DNA of 64,000 bases from WTFY01 sp026713925. Its GTDB lineage: Bacteria > Pseudomonadota > Gammaproteobacteria > UBA4575. The notes under the pieces are model-generated. The model did not search any database. It was given only the letters and a program-made list of their open reading frames with translations, and was not told the DNA's origin. Position numbers and translations under genes: made by a program. Shown in pieces: positions 1 through 7,409 of the stretch. Positions within the stretch are counted from its first letter, which is position 1, and every line of letters begins with the position of its first letter. The stretch covers positions 62,001-126,000 of the forward strand of contig OY759361.1 of the NCBI GenBank assembly GCA_963662355.1. Direction: 5' to 3'.

Positions 1-383
1 ACAGCGGGTTGCTTCATAGCCAACTTCGCCTTAAAGGGATTAACGATCTGCTGGTTAGTGAAATGAAGGGAAAAAGCTGGGAGGGCTTTGTTTTGGAGTC
101 ATTGCTTGCATCAGTGCCACCCGAAACTGAGATCTTTTATTACCGTAACGATAAGCAGCAAGAAGCCGATTTTGTCTTGAAACTTTCTGCAAGTCGGTAT
201 TGGGTCACTGAAGTAAAGTACAGCGCGACAAAAAGTGTTTCTCAAGGATTTTACCAGGCATGCGATGAGCTAAAGCCAGAACGTGAGTTCGTGGTTCACG
301 GTGGCCCGGAAAGCTTAAGATCAGGAAACAGGGGGAAATTAGATCGGTTTTGCTTATCTGATGCGGTTCGCCAATTAATCTAA
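1..383 (+). CDS. AAA+ ATPase with DUF4143 domain, C-terminal part (cut by window edge)
   Basis: The reading frame is open to the first base, so this is the 3' end of a longer gene. The visible part (about 125 residues) has the typical end of DUF4143 ATPases: a residue pattern SGLLHSQLRLKGI, then KGKSWEGFVLESLL, then a nuclease-like fold with YYRNDKQQEADFVL and a following EVKYS. Such proteins carry an N-terminal P-loop ATPase (outside the window) and a C-terminal restriction-endonuclease-like DUF4143 part with the E/D...D...E-K pattern seen here. Their cellular role is poorly defined. The internal TTG at 9 should not be taken as the true start. Confidence 0.75.
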   Translation, partial: SGLLHSQLRLKGINDLLVSEMKGKSWEGFVLESLLASVPPETEIFYYRNDKQQEADFVLKLSASRYWVTEVKYSATKSVSQGFYQACDELKPEREFVVHGGPESLRSGNRGKLDRFCLSDAVRQLI

Positions 384-399
384 CATCATTTAGGGGCCA

Positions 400-504
400 G
401 TGCCTCATACACGCCCAAAGAAACCCGCCAAGAAGGATTTGGAGCGGAGGTTTAAGTTGAGAGTTGATAGTAAGGGTAAACCGATTATGGAGGAAGTGGA
501 GTGA
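400..504 (+). CDS. possible 34-residue basic small protein
   Basis: A GTG-initiated frame follows an in-frame TAG at 391 and ends in TGA at 502-504. The peptide is rich in Lys/Arg (PKKPAKKDLERRFKLR) with an acidic end (IMEEVE). A GGGG run sits just upstream but there is no clear Shine-Dalgarno. I recognise no family. It could equally be chance or the remnant of a longer gene; the only support is its position between a gene and a tRNA. Confidence 0.2.
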   Translation: MPHTRPKKPAKKDLERRFKLRVDSKGKPIMEEVE

Positions 505-561
505 GGATGAGGTTGTCAACTTATGGGGATAGTTCCCAAATTTATAACATATTGATAAGTA

Positions 562-638
562 TGGGGTGAGCGATGGGGATCGAACCCACGACCACAGGAA
601 CCACAATCCTGCGCTCTACCAACTGAGCTACGCTCACC
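562..638 (-). tRNA. tRNA-His (anticodon GTG)
   Basis: On the minus strand the cloverleaf starts GTGAGCG, pairs with CGCTCAC, and ends in an encoded CCA (complement of 562-564). The anticodon arm CAGGA/TCCTG encloses TTGTGGT, giving anticodon GTG. The base at 638 supplies the extra G-1 that faces C73, the identity element of bacterial tRNA-His. The T arm GTGGGTTCGATCCCCAT is standard. Confidence 0.97.
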
Positions 639-732
639 ACTGGGGGACAAATGTTAACGCATGGAATGATAGACCTCCACCTGCAAATGCACACCGTGCA
701 CCCGACAGGCAGCCCCTCGAAACGGGGGGCAA

Positions 733-2358
733 CTACTGCATTCCACGTACCGGACTGTAGGCTTTGCGGTATGTGTCCGACAGCTCCTGGGCCTCGCTGA
801 TTGCAGCAGGCGTCATCTCAGGAGCCAAGGCCTCGCGGAACTCCATGGCCTGCTGGTTGCCTTGTGCGGCCGCGGCATTCAGCCAGGCGTATGCCTGTAC
901 CTCATCCTGGGGCACGCCCTGACCCTGGGCATACATTACTCCGAGATTGAACTGCGCCCAGACATGCCCCCGCTCAGCGGCCTGGCTCCACCAGTACACC
1001 ACCTGGTCATCATCGCGGGCCACGCCCTGGCCTGCGGCATGCATGGCGCCGAGACTGTACTGTGCGACGGTGAACCCCTGACCGGCCGCCTGGCGGTACC
1101 AGTGTGCGGTCTGGGTGTAATCCTGGGGCACGCCTGAGCCCTGGGCATACATGGCGCCGAGATTGTATTGCGCCAGGGCATGCCCCTGCTTGGCTGCCTG
1201 GCGAAGCCAGTACACGGCCTGCTCGTAGTCCAGATCCACCCCATTGCCTTGCGTATACATGCCGCCGAGGCTCAGTTGCGCCTGAGCGGCACCCTGCTCG
1301 GCCGCCTGGCGGTACCAGTGTACGGCCTGGGTATCATCGCGGGCCACGCCCAGTCCTTGCCTATACATCTCGCCGAGATGGTGCTGGGCCGGGGCATGTC
1401 CCTGTCCGGCAGACCTGCGATACCAGTGCACCGCCTGGGCCGGATCCCGGGGAGTCCCTTCGCCATTCTGGTACATGACGGCAAGATTAAACTGGGAGAT
1501 GGCATCTCCCTGCTTGGCTGCCTCGAGATACCAGTGTACCGCCTGGGCCGGATCCCAGGTCACCCCCTCACCACGGCTGTACATCAGCCCGAGGTTGTGC
1601 TGCGCCAGGGCGACGCCCTGCTCGGCCGCCTGGCGGTACCAGTGCGCAGCCTCGGCATCATCCCGCGACAGCCCGTCGCCCATGTGGTACATGACGGCAA
1701 GACTGAACTGCGCCTGCGCGACGCCCTGCTCGGCCGCCTGGCGGTACCAGTCTCCTGCCTGGACTGCATCTTGGGACACGCCTACCCCTGTGCTGTACAT
1801 CAGCCCGAGATTATGCTGTGCCTCGGCGTTTCCCTGCTCGGCCGCCTGGCGGTACCAGTAGACGGCCTGGGCCGGATCCAGCTCTACCCCTTCACCGTGG
1901 GCATACATGATGCCCAGACTGTACTGTGCCTCGGCGGCCCCCTGTTCGGCCGCCTGGCGAACCCAGCGCACTGCCTCGGCATCATCTGCGGGAACCCCCC
2001 TGCCTTTGGCGTACATGAGGCCGAGATTGAGCTGGGCCCAGGCGTAGCCCTGCTCGGCCGCCTGACGGTACCAGTGCACCGCCTGGGCCGAATCCTGCTC
2101 CACTCCGATACCACTGTCATACATGACACCGAGACTGGACTGTGCCGGGGCGTACCCTTGCTCGGCCGCCTGACGGTACCAGTGTACGGCCAGTGCCTCA
2201 TCCCGTGGCACCGCCTCGCCTCGCCTGTACCGGTCCGCAAGATTGTACTGCGCAACGGTATTCCCGAGCCTGGCAGCCGATTTCAGGGCATCCAGCTCTT
2301 CGCCCGCATGGACTGGACCTGCAATCAGCACCAGATTGATAAGCAATACCCTGAACAT
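733..2358 (-). CDS. secreted Sel1-repeat protein, 13 repeats
   Basis: 541 residues from ATG at 2358, chosen because it opens a clean signal peptide (MFRVLLINLVLIAGPVHA, cleavage before GEE); an earlier in-frame start would add about 50 non-signal residues. After a short lead come 13 nearly perfect 36-residue Sel1-like repeats with consensus A-x-AQ-x-x-LG-x-MY-x-x-G-x-GV-x-x-D-x-x-x-A-x-x-WYRQAAEQG. A non-repeat tail of about 40 residues contains AQELSDTYRKAY. Sel1 repeats form alpha/alpha superhelices that mediate protein-protein contacts, here in the periplasm. The 108-bp DNA repeats are highly similar, so copy number may vary by recombination. The next gene upstream is a shorter paralogue with the same signal-peptide style and the same tail, so a local duplication is likely. 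The partner protein is unknown. Confidence 0.9.
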   Translation of the reverse strand: MFRVLLINLVLIAGPVHAGEELDALKSAARLGNTVAQYNLADRYRRGEAVPRDEALAVHWYRQAAEQGYAPAQSSLGVMYDSGIGVEQDSAQAVHWYRQAAEQGYAWAQLNLGLMYAKGRGVPADDAEAVRWVRQAAEQGAAEAQYSLGIMYAHGEGVELDPAQAVYWYRQAAEQGNAEAQHNLGLMYSTGVGVSQDAVQAGDWYRQAAEQGVAQAQFSLAVMYHMGDGLSRDDAEAAHWYRQAAEQGVALAQHNLGLMYSRGEGVTWDPAQAVHWYLEAAKQGDAISQFNLAVMYQNGEGTPRDPAQAVHWYRRSAGQGHAPAQHHLGEMYRQGLGVARDDTQAVHWYRQAAEQGAAQAQLSLGGMYTQGNGVDLDYEQAVYWLRQAAKQGHALAQYNLGAMYAQGSGVPQDYTQTAHWYRQAAGQGFTVAQYSLGAMHAAGQGVARDDDQVVYWWSQAAERGHVWAQFNLGVMYAQGQGVPQDEVQAYAWLNAAAAQGNQQAMEFREALAPEMTPAAISEAQELSDTYRKAYSPVRGMQ

Positions 2359-2440
2359 CACCGAATGATAACCCTCCCTGCTGCATACAGGCCGGACCTG
2401 CGACCCGGTGAACCGCGTGCCCGGTTTGCACACGAGGCAG

Positions 2441-3202
2441 CTATTGTGTTTTGTCGGCAGAGCCGTAGGCTTCCAGGTATTCGCGCGCCAGTTCCTGTGC
2501 CTTGGCAAGCTCGACACGCGTCAGGCCCTGGGCAACCTGTTCTTTGGCCTCCATGGCCGGCTCATTGCCCTGCTCGGCTGCCACAGTGAACCAGGCGTAT
2601 GCCTGCACATGATCTTCAAGATCCGCCCCGTCATGGCCAAACAGGGTACCGAGCTTGTACTGTGCCCAGACAAGCCCTTGCTCGGCCGCCTGGCGAAACC
2701 AGTGCACAGCCTGCACGTCATCGTGGGAGACCCCCTTGCCGCTCTCATAGGCAATACCAAGGTTGTACTGTGACCGGGCAGCGCCCTGCTCGGCCGCCTG
2801 GCGGTACCAGTGCACAGCCTGGGCACTGTCCTGTGAGACCCCTATGCCGTTGGCAAACATGAAACCGAGATTGTGTTGCGCATGGACAGCGCCCTGCTCG
2901 GCCGCCTGGCGAAACCAGTGTGCGGCCAAAGCACTGTCCTCGGGCACGACTTCGCCCATGAAATGCATGACAGCAAGATTGTACTGTGCCGGAATATTGC
3001 CCTGTTCGGCCGCCTTGTGGTACCAGTACACAGCCTGGGCACCATCCCGGGGAACCCCCTGGCCTTTCTCGAACGCCATGCCTAGGATGAACTGCGCCTT
3101 GGCATGTCCCTGCTCGGCGTCTTGTTTCAGGGCATCCAGTTCATCGGCTGCATGGGTCGAACACGCAATCAGCATCAGGCTGATAAGCAGTAACCTGAAC
3201 AT
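2441..3202 (-). CDS. Sel1-repeat protein, 5 repeats (paralogue of its neighbour)
   Basis: 253 residues from ATG at 3202. The N-terminus MFRLLLISLMLIACSTHA is a signal sequence; LIAC fits a lipobox, so this copy may be a lipoprotein, while the downstream paralogue has Gly at that position. Five 36-residue Sel1-like repeats follow, ending with AYAWFTVAAEQGNEPAME and a tail with AQELAREYLEAY that matches the tail of the 13-repeat protein. The two genes lie 82 nt apart on the same strand, consistent with tandem duplication followed by expansion of one copy. Function is probably periplasmic protein binding; no enzyme motif is visible. Confidence 0.88.
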   Translation of the reverse strand: MFRLLLISLMLIACSTHAADELDALKQDAEQGHAKAQFILGMAFEKGQGVPRDGAQAVYWYHKAAEQGNIPAQYNLAVMHFMGEVVPEDSALAAHWFRQAAEQGAVHAQHNLGFMFANGIGVSQDSAQAVHWYRQAAEQGAARSQYNLGIAYESGKGVSHDDVQAVHWFRQAAEQGLVWAQYKLGTLFGHDGADLEDHVQAYAWFTVAAEQGNEPAMEAKEQVAQGLTRVELAKAQELAREYLEAYGSADKTQ

Positions 3203-3397
3203 CACTTGGAGTATACGCCAACTGCAGGCAAAAGGTATTGATTTCGGTACCGATTTCCAAGATACAGGTACGACATTGCGAGCAGGGCGTACACGGATCT
3301 TGCCGGACACCGTGCCCAGGCCCGGTCACGCTCGATGCGTTCAGTAAAAGGCTGTGCTCAACCCAGAGCAGGCTGTGAAGCGATCAGGCCGAGCGGT

Positions 3398-4204
3398 TCA
3401 GTTCCATCCCCGGTAGGCCATTATCTGCGCAAACCCCTGCATTTCCATTGCCTGGGAGGCCTCGATACGCCTGGCCAGGCCTTCTCCTGCAGTAAAATAA
3501 AGAAATTCTTCATGTATGCATCCGGCCGGACAATCGCCCCAGGCCTTGCGAGCGATGACATACCAGGTCCCTTGTACTTTTGCCACGTCCATATCCGGAC
3601 CATCGCCAAGTCGCATATCGGGCTCAGCAAACCGGACACCCGGGATTTCACGGTAGGCCCGGCAGGCTGCATAAAGACTGACCGGGCCGTCGAAATGCAG
3701 GGCCACGACACCGACATGGCGAAACAGTTGCATGTCAGACAGCCCGAGTGTGGCATTCAGCGCATCGAAGCGCGCTTGCCCGGTATGCGTGGCGGGTGCG
3801 TTCCCATGCGCCACTGCATCAGAGACCGCCTCGAGCAGGTCCATCTCCAGCCCGAGCAGCAGCATTCCAGGCTCGAATGCCTGTCGTGCGGAGATCTCCA
3901 TCATCTCAGGGTAGGCTTCCCGAATTTGTGCCAGGACCCCTGTGATCTCGTGAATGAGGCCGTCCCGGCGCACCGGATCCAGCAACAGTTCGGGGGTTTG
4001 CCTTTGCATCAGTCGCTCGGCAAGCACGGTGGCGCTAGCTTTCGTACCGGATTCATGCACAGCCGGGCGCTCACCTGCCGGGCTTTCCTGTGCATCCGGT
4101 TCTTGTGCGCCAAGCAGGCCGGAACTTCCCAGAAACAGGGTGCAACTGCAGTACAGGGCCAACAGGAACGTCCTGCGGTGTTTTGAGGAGGTCATGGGCA
4201 TCAT
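3398..4204 (-). CDS. hypothetical exported protein
   Basis: 268 residues, not assigned to a family. Residues about 1-33 form a signal peptide (basic SSKHRR, then a hydrophobic core ending GLLGA). The middle is helical and acidic. The C-terminal third has WGDCPAGCIHEEFLYF, a two-cysteine motif that could form a disulfide in the periplasm. Three ATG codons cluster at the 5' end (4204, 4201, 4195) and none has a convincing ribosome site. It lies upstream of the Sel1 pair on the same strand, about 195 nt away, so a joint function is possible but unproven. Confidence 0.7.
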   Translation of the reverse strand: MMPMTSSKHRRTFLLALYCSCTLFLGSSGLLGAQEPDAQESPAGERPAVHESGTKASATVLAERLMQRQTPELLLDPVRRDGLIHEITGVLAQIREAYPEMMEISARQAFEPGMLLLGLEMDLLEAVSDAVAHGNAPATHTGQARFDALNATLGLSDMQLFRHVGVVALHFDGPVSLYAACRAYREIPGVRFAEPDMRLGDGPDMDVAKVQGTWYVIARKAWGDCPAGCIHEEFLYFTAGEGLARRIEASQAMEMQGFAQIMAYRGWN

Positions 4205-4277
4205 TATATTTCAGAAACAGTATCTGAATTCTCCCCAAGGTGGAAAAATTTGCACGCATGACACGAACAGGTGCATA

Positions 4278-4308
4278 TATTGCGTAGTATAGGAAGTATT
4301 ACGCAATA
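4278..4308. promoter_or_regulatory. inverted repeat 1, candidate operator of the Fic gene
   Basis: Left arm TATTGCGTAGTA (4278-4289) and right arm TATTACGCAATA (4297-4308) are reverse complements with one mismatch, separated by 7 nt. The half-site is the same as in the second repeat at 4403-4431. It lies about 130 nt upstream of the Fic-type start in an AT-rich stretch. Confidence 0.7.
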
Positions 4309-4402
4309 ATAAATGGATAATGCCGCATTAGATCAGTCACAGCTAAGTGTGAATGAGAGAACAATCCGTAAAATTCATTGATTCCCGGATCATTTCACAA
4401 CA

Positions 4403-4431
4403 TAATTGCGCAATACTATATTACGCAATTA
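4403..4431. promoter_or_regulatory. inverted repeat 2, candidate operator overlapping the Fic translation start region
   Basis: Left arm TAATTGCGCAATA (4403-4415) and right arm TATTACGCAATTA (4419-4431) match with one mismatch and a 3-nt spacer. The repeat ends 6 nt before the ATG at 4438, where a ribosome site would sit. A bound protein here would block transcription or translation. The shared half-site (ATTGCGTAATA) suggests one DNA-binding protein, most simply the winged-helix domain encoded just downstream. Confidence 0.75.
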
Positions 4432-4437
4432 ATAGCC

Positions 4438-5850
4438 ATGGCAAGAAAGATCGCCGAAGAGAACCTCAAGGAAATTCTTGATGTAGTGGTTCGCCATCCG
4501 GGCGGACTGTCTGCACACCTGATTCACAGCAAACTAGGGGGTAGCGGATCGTTGCGTACCCTGCAATACCATCTGAAACACCTCGTGAAACGTGGCGGGC
4601 TTGCCCAGGAGGGACAGGCCCGGGCGACCCGTTACCGTATTGCGGATGAAGCAGGTGCGAACAGCCTGTTCAGGCAAGGTGACCGGCCTGCCCTTTCGAT
4701 CTCGAGAGCCGGTGCCTCCATCCAGAAATACGTCACCCAGCCTCTGCAAAACCGCAGGCCCGTGGGCTATGAGCGCACGTTCCTGGATTCGTATCGCCCC
4801 AACGAGAGTTTCTATCTCACCGAGCCGGAGCGCGCGCACCTGTACGAGATCAGCAAACCGCAGGTTGCAGGCCCGCCAAGCAGCATCTATGCCGGAAGGG
4901 TCCTAAATTCCCTCCTGGTTGACCTGCCCAGGAATTCATGCCGCCTGGAAGGCAACCCCTATTCGATGGCTGACACCCGGCGCCTTGTACATTTTGGCCA
5001 GGCTGCGAAGGGCAGGAGCCCGAACGAGACCCAGATGATCCTGAACCACAAAGATGCCATCGGCTTCCTGGTCGCCCATGCCGCCACAATCGGGATCAAC
5101 CGTTACACGATCCTGAACCTGCATGCAATGCTCGCAGACAACCTGCTGGCTGACCCGGGCTCATCGGGACGTCTCAGGCAGGCTGTGGTCGAGATAAAGG
5201 GATCCTCCTTCCACCCCCCGGGAGGCGTCCCGCAGGTCATCGGGGAATGCTTTGACCAGGTTCTCGCCACCGCCGGGGTGATCAGGGACCCCTACGAGCA
5301 GGCATTCTTTGTCATGGCCCAGTTGCCTTACCTGCACCCCTTTGACGGGATGAACAAGCAGGTTTCACGCCTGTCAGCCAATATCCCGCTGATCAAGGCA
5401 GGGCTGGCACCGCTGTCGTTCGTGGACGTGCCCAGCAACCTCTACAGGCAGGCCATGCTTGGCATCTATGAACTCAACCGGGTCGACTTGCTGAAAGATC
5501 TGTTCATCTGGTCCTGCGAGCGCTCGGCAGCGCACCTGAGCGACACCCGGCAGTCACCTCGCACACCTGATCCCATAAAGCTGAACTATCCTGAGCAGCT
5601 GCGTGGGCTCATTCATACAATCGTCTGCAAGGCCATGTCACGCGAGTCCGCCTGCACATACATTTCAAGCCTGTCCGGCGATACCATCACGGCCGATGAC
5701 CGAGAAGCCTTTCGCGAATGTGCGGAAACCGAGCTTTTGAACCTCCACGCAGGCAATCATGCGCGCTACCGGATACGGCCTGATGAATTCAGGGCGTGGC
5801 AGGACCTCTGGTCTGCCGGGGAGTCCTTTCAGGCTCGGGATAACAGGTGA
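4438..5850 (+). CDS. winged-helix/Fic-domain protein with degenerate Fic motif
   Basis: 470 residues from ATG at 4438, which directly follows the inverted repeat. Residues 8-68 look like a winged helix-turn-helix (LKEILDVVVRHPGG then SLRTLQYHLKHLVKRG). The Fic core spans roughly 150-350. A class II-type inhibitory motif S-x-x-x-E-G-N is at 167-173 (SCRLEGN). The catalytic loop reads HPFDGMNKQVSR at 300-311, where the canonical form is HPFx(D/E)GN(G/K)R: the His is kept, but the acidic residue, the Gly and the Arg are altered. Fic enzymes usually transfer AMP to Ser/Thr/Tyr. The changed loop means normal AMPylation cannot be assumed. The C-terminal 100 residues look helical. Autoregulation through the two upstream inverted repeats is my inference. 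Confidence 0.85.
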   Translation: MARKIAEENLKEILDVVVRHPGGLSAHLIHSKLGGSGSLRTLQYHLKHLVKRGGLAQEGQARATRYRIADEAGANSLFRQGDRPALSISRAGASIQKYVTQPLQNRRPVGYERTFLDSYRPNESFYLTEPERAHLYEISKPQVAGPPSSIYAGRVLNSLLVDLPRNSCRLEGNPYSMADTRRLVHFGQAAKGRSPNETQMILNHKDAIGFLVAHAATIGINRYTILNLHAMLADNLLADPGSSGRLRQAVVEIKGSSFHPPGGVPQVIGECFDQVLATAGVIRDPYEQAFFVMAQLPYLHPFDGMNKQVSRLSANIPLIKAGLAPLSFVDVPSNLYRQAMLGIYELNRVDLLKDLFIWSCERSAAHLSDTRQSPRTPDPIKLNYPEQLRGLIHTIVCKAMSRESACTYISSLSGDTITADDREAFRECAETELLNLHAGNHARYRIRPDEFRAWQDLWSAGESFQARDNR

Positions 5851-5901
5851 ATAGCGTTGCACGGCATGCTGCGCATGCCGTTGCCCGTCCACTCCTGCGG
5901 C

Positions 5902-7137
5902 TCAATGCGAGTCGGCAGGCTCCAAGCGCACGAGCATGCCGTCCGGATGGTCCGTGAGCAGATAGATCAGGCCGTCCGGCCCCTGGCGCACGTCCCGGAT
6001 ACGCTTTCCCCAGTCCTCGAGCAGGCGTTCTTCCACCACCACCTTGCCCTGCTCGATCTCAAGGCGGGCCAGCAGCCTGCCTGAGAGCGCTCCAACAAAA
6101 AAGCTGCCGTGCCAGCCCGGAAAGCGGTCCCCGTCATAAATCATCAGGCCGGAAGGCGAGATCGACGGCACCCAGTAGTGGACAGGCTGGGCCATGCCCG
6201 CCTTGTGCGTGCCCTCACCAATCCTGAACCCGGAGTAGCTCAGGCCATACGTGATCACCGGCCAGCCGTAATTCACCCCGGGTTCGATCAGGTTCAGTTC
6301 ATCCCCGCCCTTCGGGCCGTGCTCGATTGCATAAATGCTCCCGGTTGCCCTGTCTTGCGTCATGCCCTGCGGGTTGCGGTTGCCATAGGTATAAATCTCG
6401 GGCCTTGCATCCGCTTGCGCGACGAACGGATTGTCTTTTGGTATGCGCCCGTCATCATGCAGGCGCAGGATCGAGCCGGCTGGATCGTCCAATGCCTGGG
6501 CCCGGTCCATATCCCCCCGTTCACCGGCAGTGATGAAGAGATAGCCCTCAGCCAACAGCAGGCGGGACCCGAAATGACGGGGACCACCAGCCCGTGGCAG
6601 CGCAACATAGAGTTCCTCGACATCTTCGAGGCGGTTGCCGGCGAGTCGCCCGCGTGCAACGGCGGTGGCAGCACCCCTCTTGCCCGGGCTGGAATAGGAC
6701 AAGTACACCAGCCCGTTCTCGACGAAACGGGGGTGCAGTGCGACATCAAGCAGGCCCCCTTGCCCACTTGCATACAACGGTGGAATCCCGGCGACTGGCT
6801 CTGGCTCAAGCTGGCCGCCAGTGATTCGCCGGAGTCGTCCCGGGCGTTCAGTCACAAGCATGGACCCGTCCGGCAAAAAGGCAAAACCCCAGGGGTGTTC
6901 GAGCCCACCGGTAACCTTAGCCAGATGGAAGCGATGTTGTATCGAGTCTTGCGGTCCAGGCCATTCGGCGGCATCGAGCGGGCGCATCCAGCCGAAGACC
7001 GCCAAGGCCATGCCAAGCAGTATTAAGAGGTTCCTAGCAGCCAGCAGTGCAGTCGGGCAGAAACGGGTCGTGTACAGTCTGCGCACATCGTTCCTTTTAT
7101 CTGCGGTTTCAACAACAGTTTGCTCGTTGTCCTTCAT
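5902..7137 (-). CDS. PQQ-dependent aldose sugar dehydrogenase (YliI/Asd family)
   Basis: 411 residues from ATG at 7137, preceded by CAGGGAAACTC (ribosome site). An N-terminal hydrophobic segment (NLLILLGMALAVFGW, then DAAEW) exports it to the periplasm. The six-bladed propeller of soluble glucose/aldose dehydrogenases follows: LEHPWGFAFLPDGSMLVTER near the start, HFGSRL, ITAGERGD, YTYGNRNPQGM, EHGPKGGDELN, NYGWPVITYG and WVPSISPSGLMIY. These carry the PQQ- and calcium-contacting loops of the family. It oxidises the C1 of aldoses to lactones and passes electrons to the respiratory chain. No PQQ synthesis genes are in view. It is divergent from the MFS transporter across about 270 AT-rich bases that must hold both promoters. 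Confidence 0.9.
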   Translation of the reverse strand: MKDNEQTVVETADKRNDVRRLYTTRFCPTALLAARNLLILLGMALAVFGWMRPLDAAEWPGPQDSIQHRFHLAKVTGGLEHPWGFAFLPDGSMLVTERPGRLRRITGGQLEPEPVAGIPPLYASGQGGLLDVALHPRFVENGLVYLSYSSPGKRGAATAVARGRLAGNRLEDVEELYVALPRAGGPRHFGSRLLLAEGYLFITAGERGDMDRAQALDDPAGSILRLHDDGRIPKDNPFVAQADARPEIYTYGNRNPQGMTQDRATGSIYAIEHGPKGGDELNLIEPGVNYGWPVITYGLSYSGFRIGEGTHKAGMAQPVHYWVPSISPSGLMIYDGDRFPGWHGSFFVGALSGRLLARLEIEQGKVVVEERLLEDWGKRIRDVRQGPDGLIYLLTDHPDGMLVRLEPADSH

Positions 7138-7409
7138 GAGTTTCCCTGCAAGTGATCCGTATAAAATGAAGTTTTCGCAAAATCCGTGCAAGGCCTTACA
7201 GTATGAGGCCTTGATGAGAGCAAGAAAACCAGACTCCTACGGTCTCCACCCAGGCAATAAAGAATAAACACTTTTTTATTCGTGTAGATGCATCGGTTAG
7301 GAAATTGGATAGCAGTGATATTGTGGAATACTGCACTAAACACTTGAACTGAATTTTAAAGTAATCCTTTTTCTGAATATATAGTTAGAATTCACTTTAG
7401 TACCACGCC

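Noticed and set aside
1260..2200. Regular spaced repeats that could be mistaken for a CRISPR array
   Set aside because: The period is 108 bp, every unit is in frame and encodes a Sel1 repeat; there are no short identical repeats with unique spacers and no cas genes.
1168..2589. A 473-codon plus-strand frame with repeated segments opposite the Sel1 gene
   Set aside because: The repetition mirrors the 108-bp Sel1 repeats on the true coding strand.
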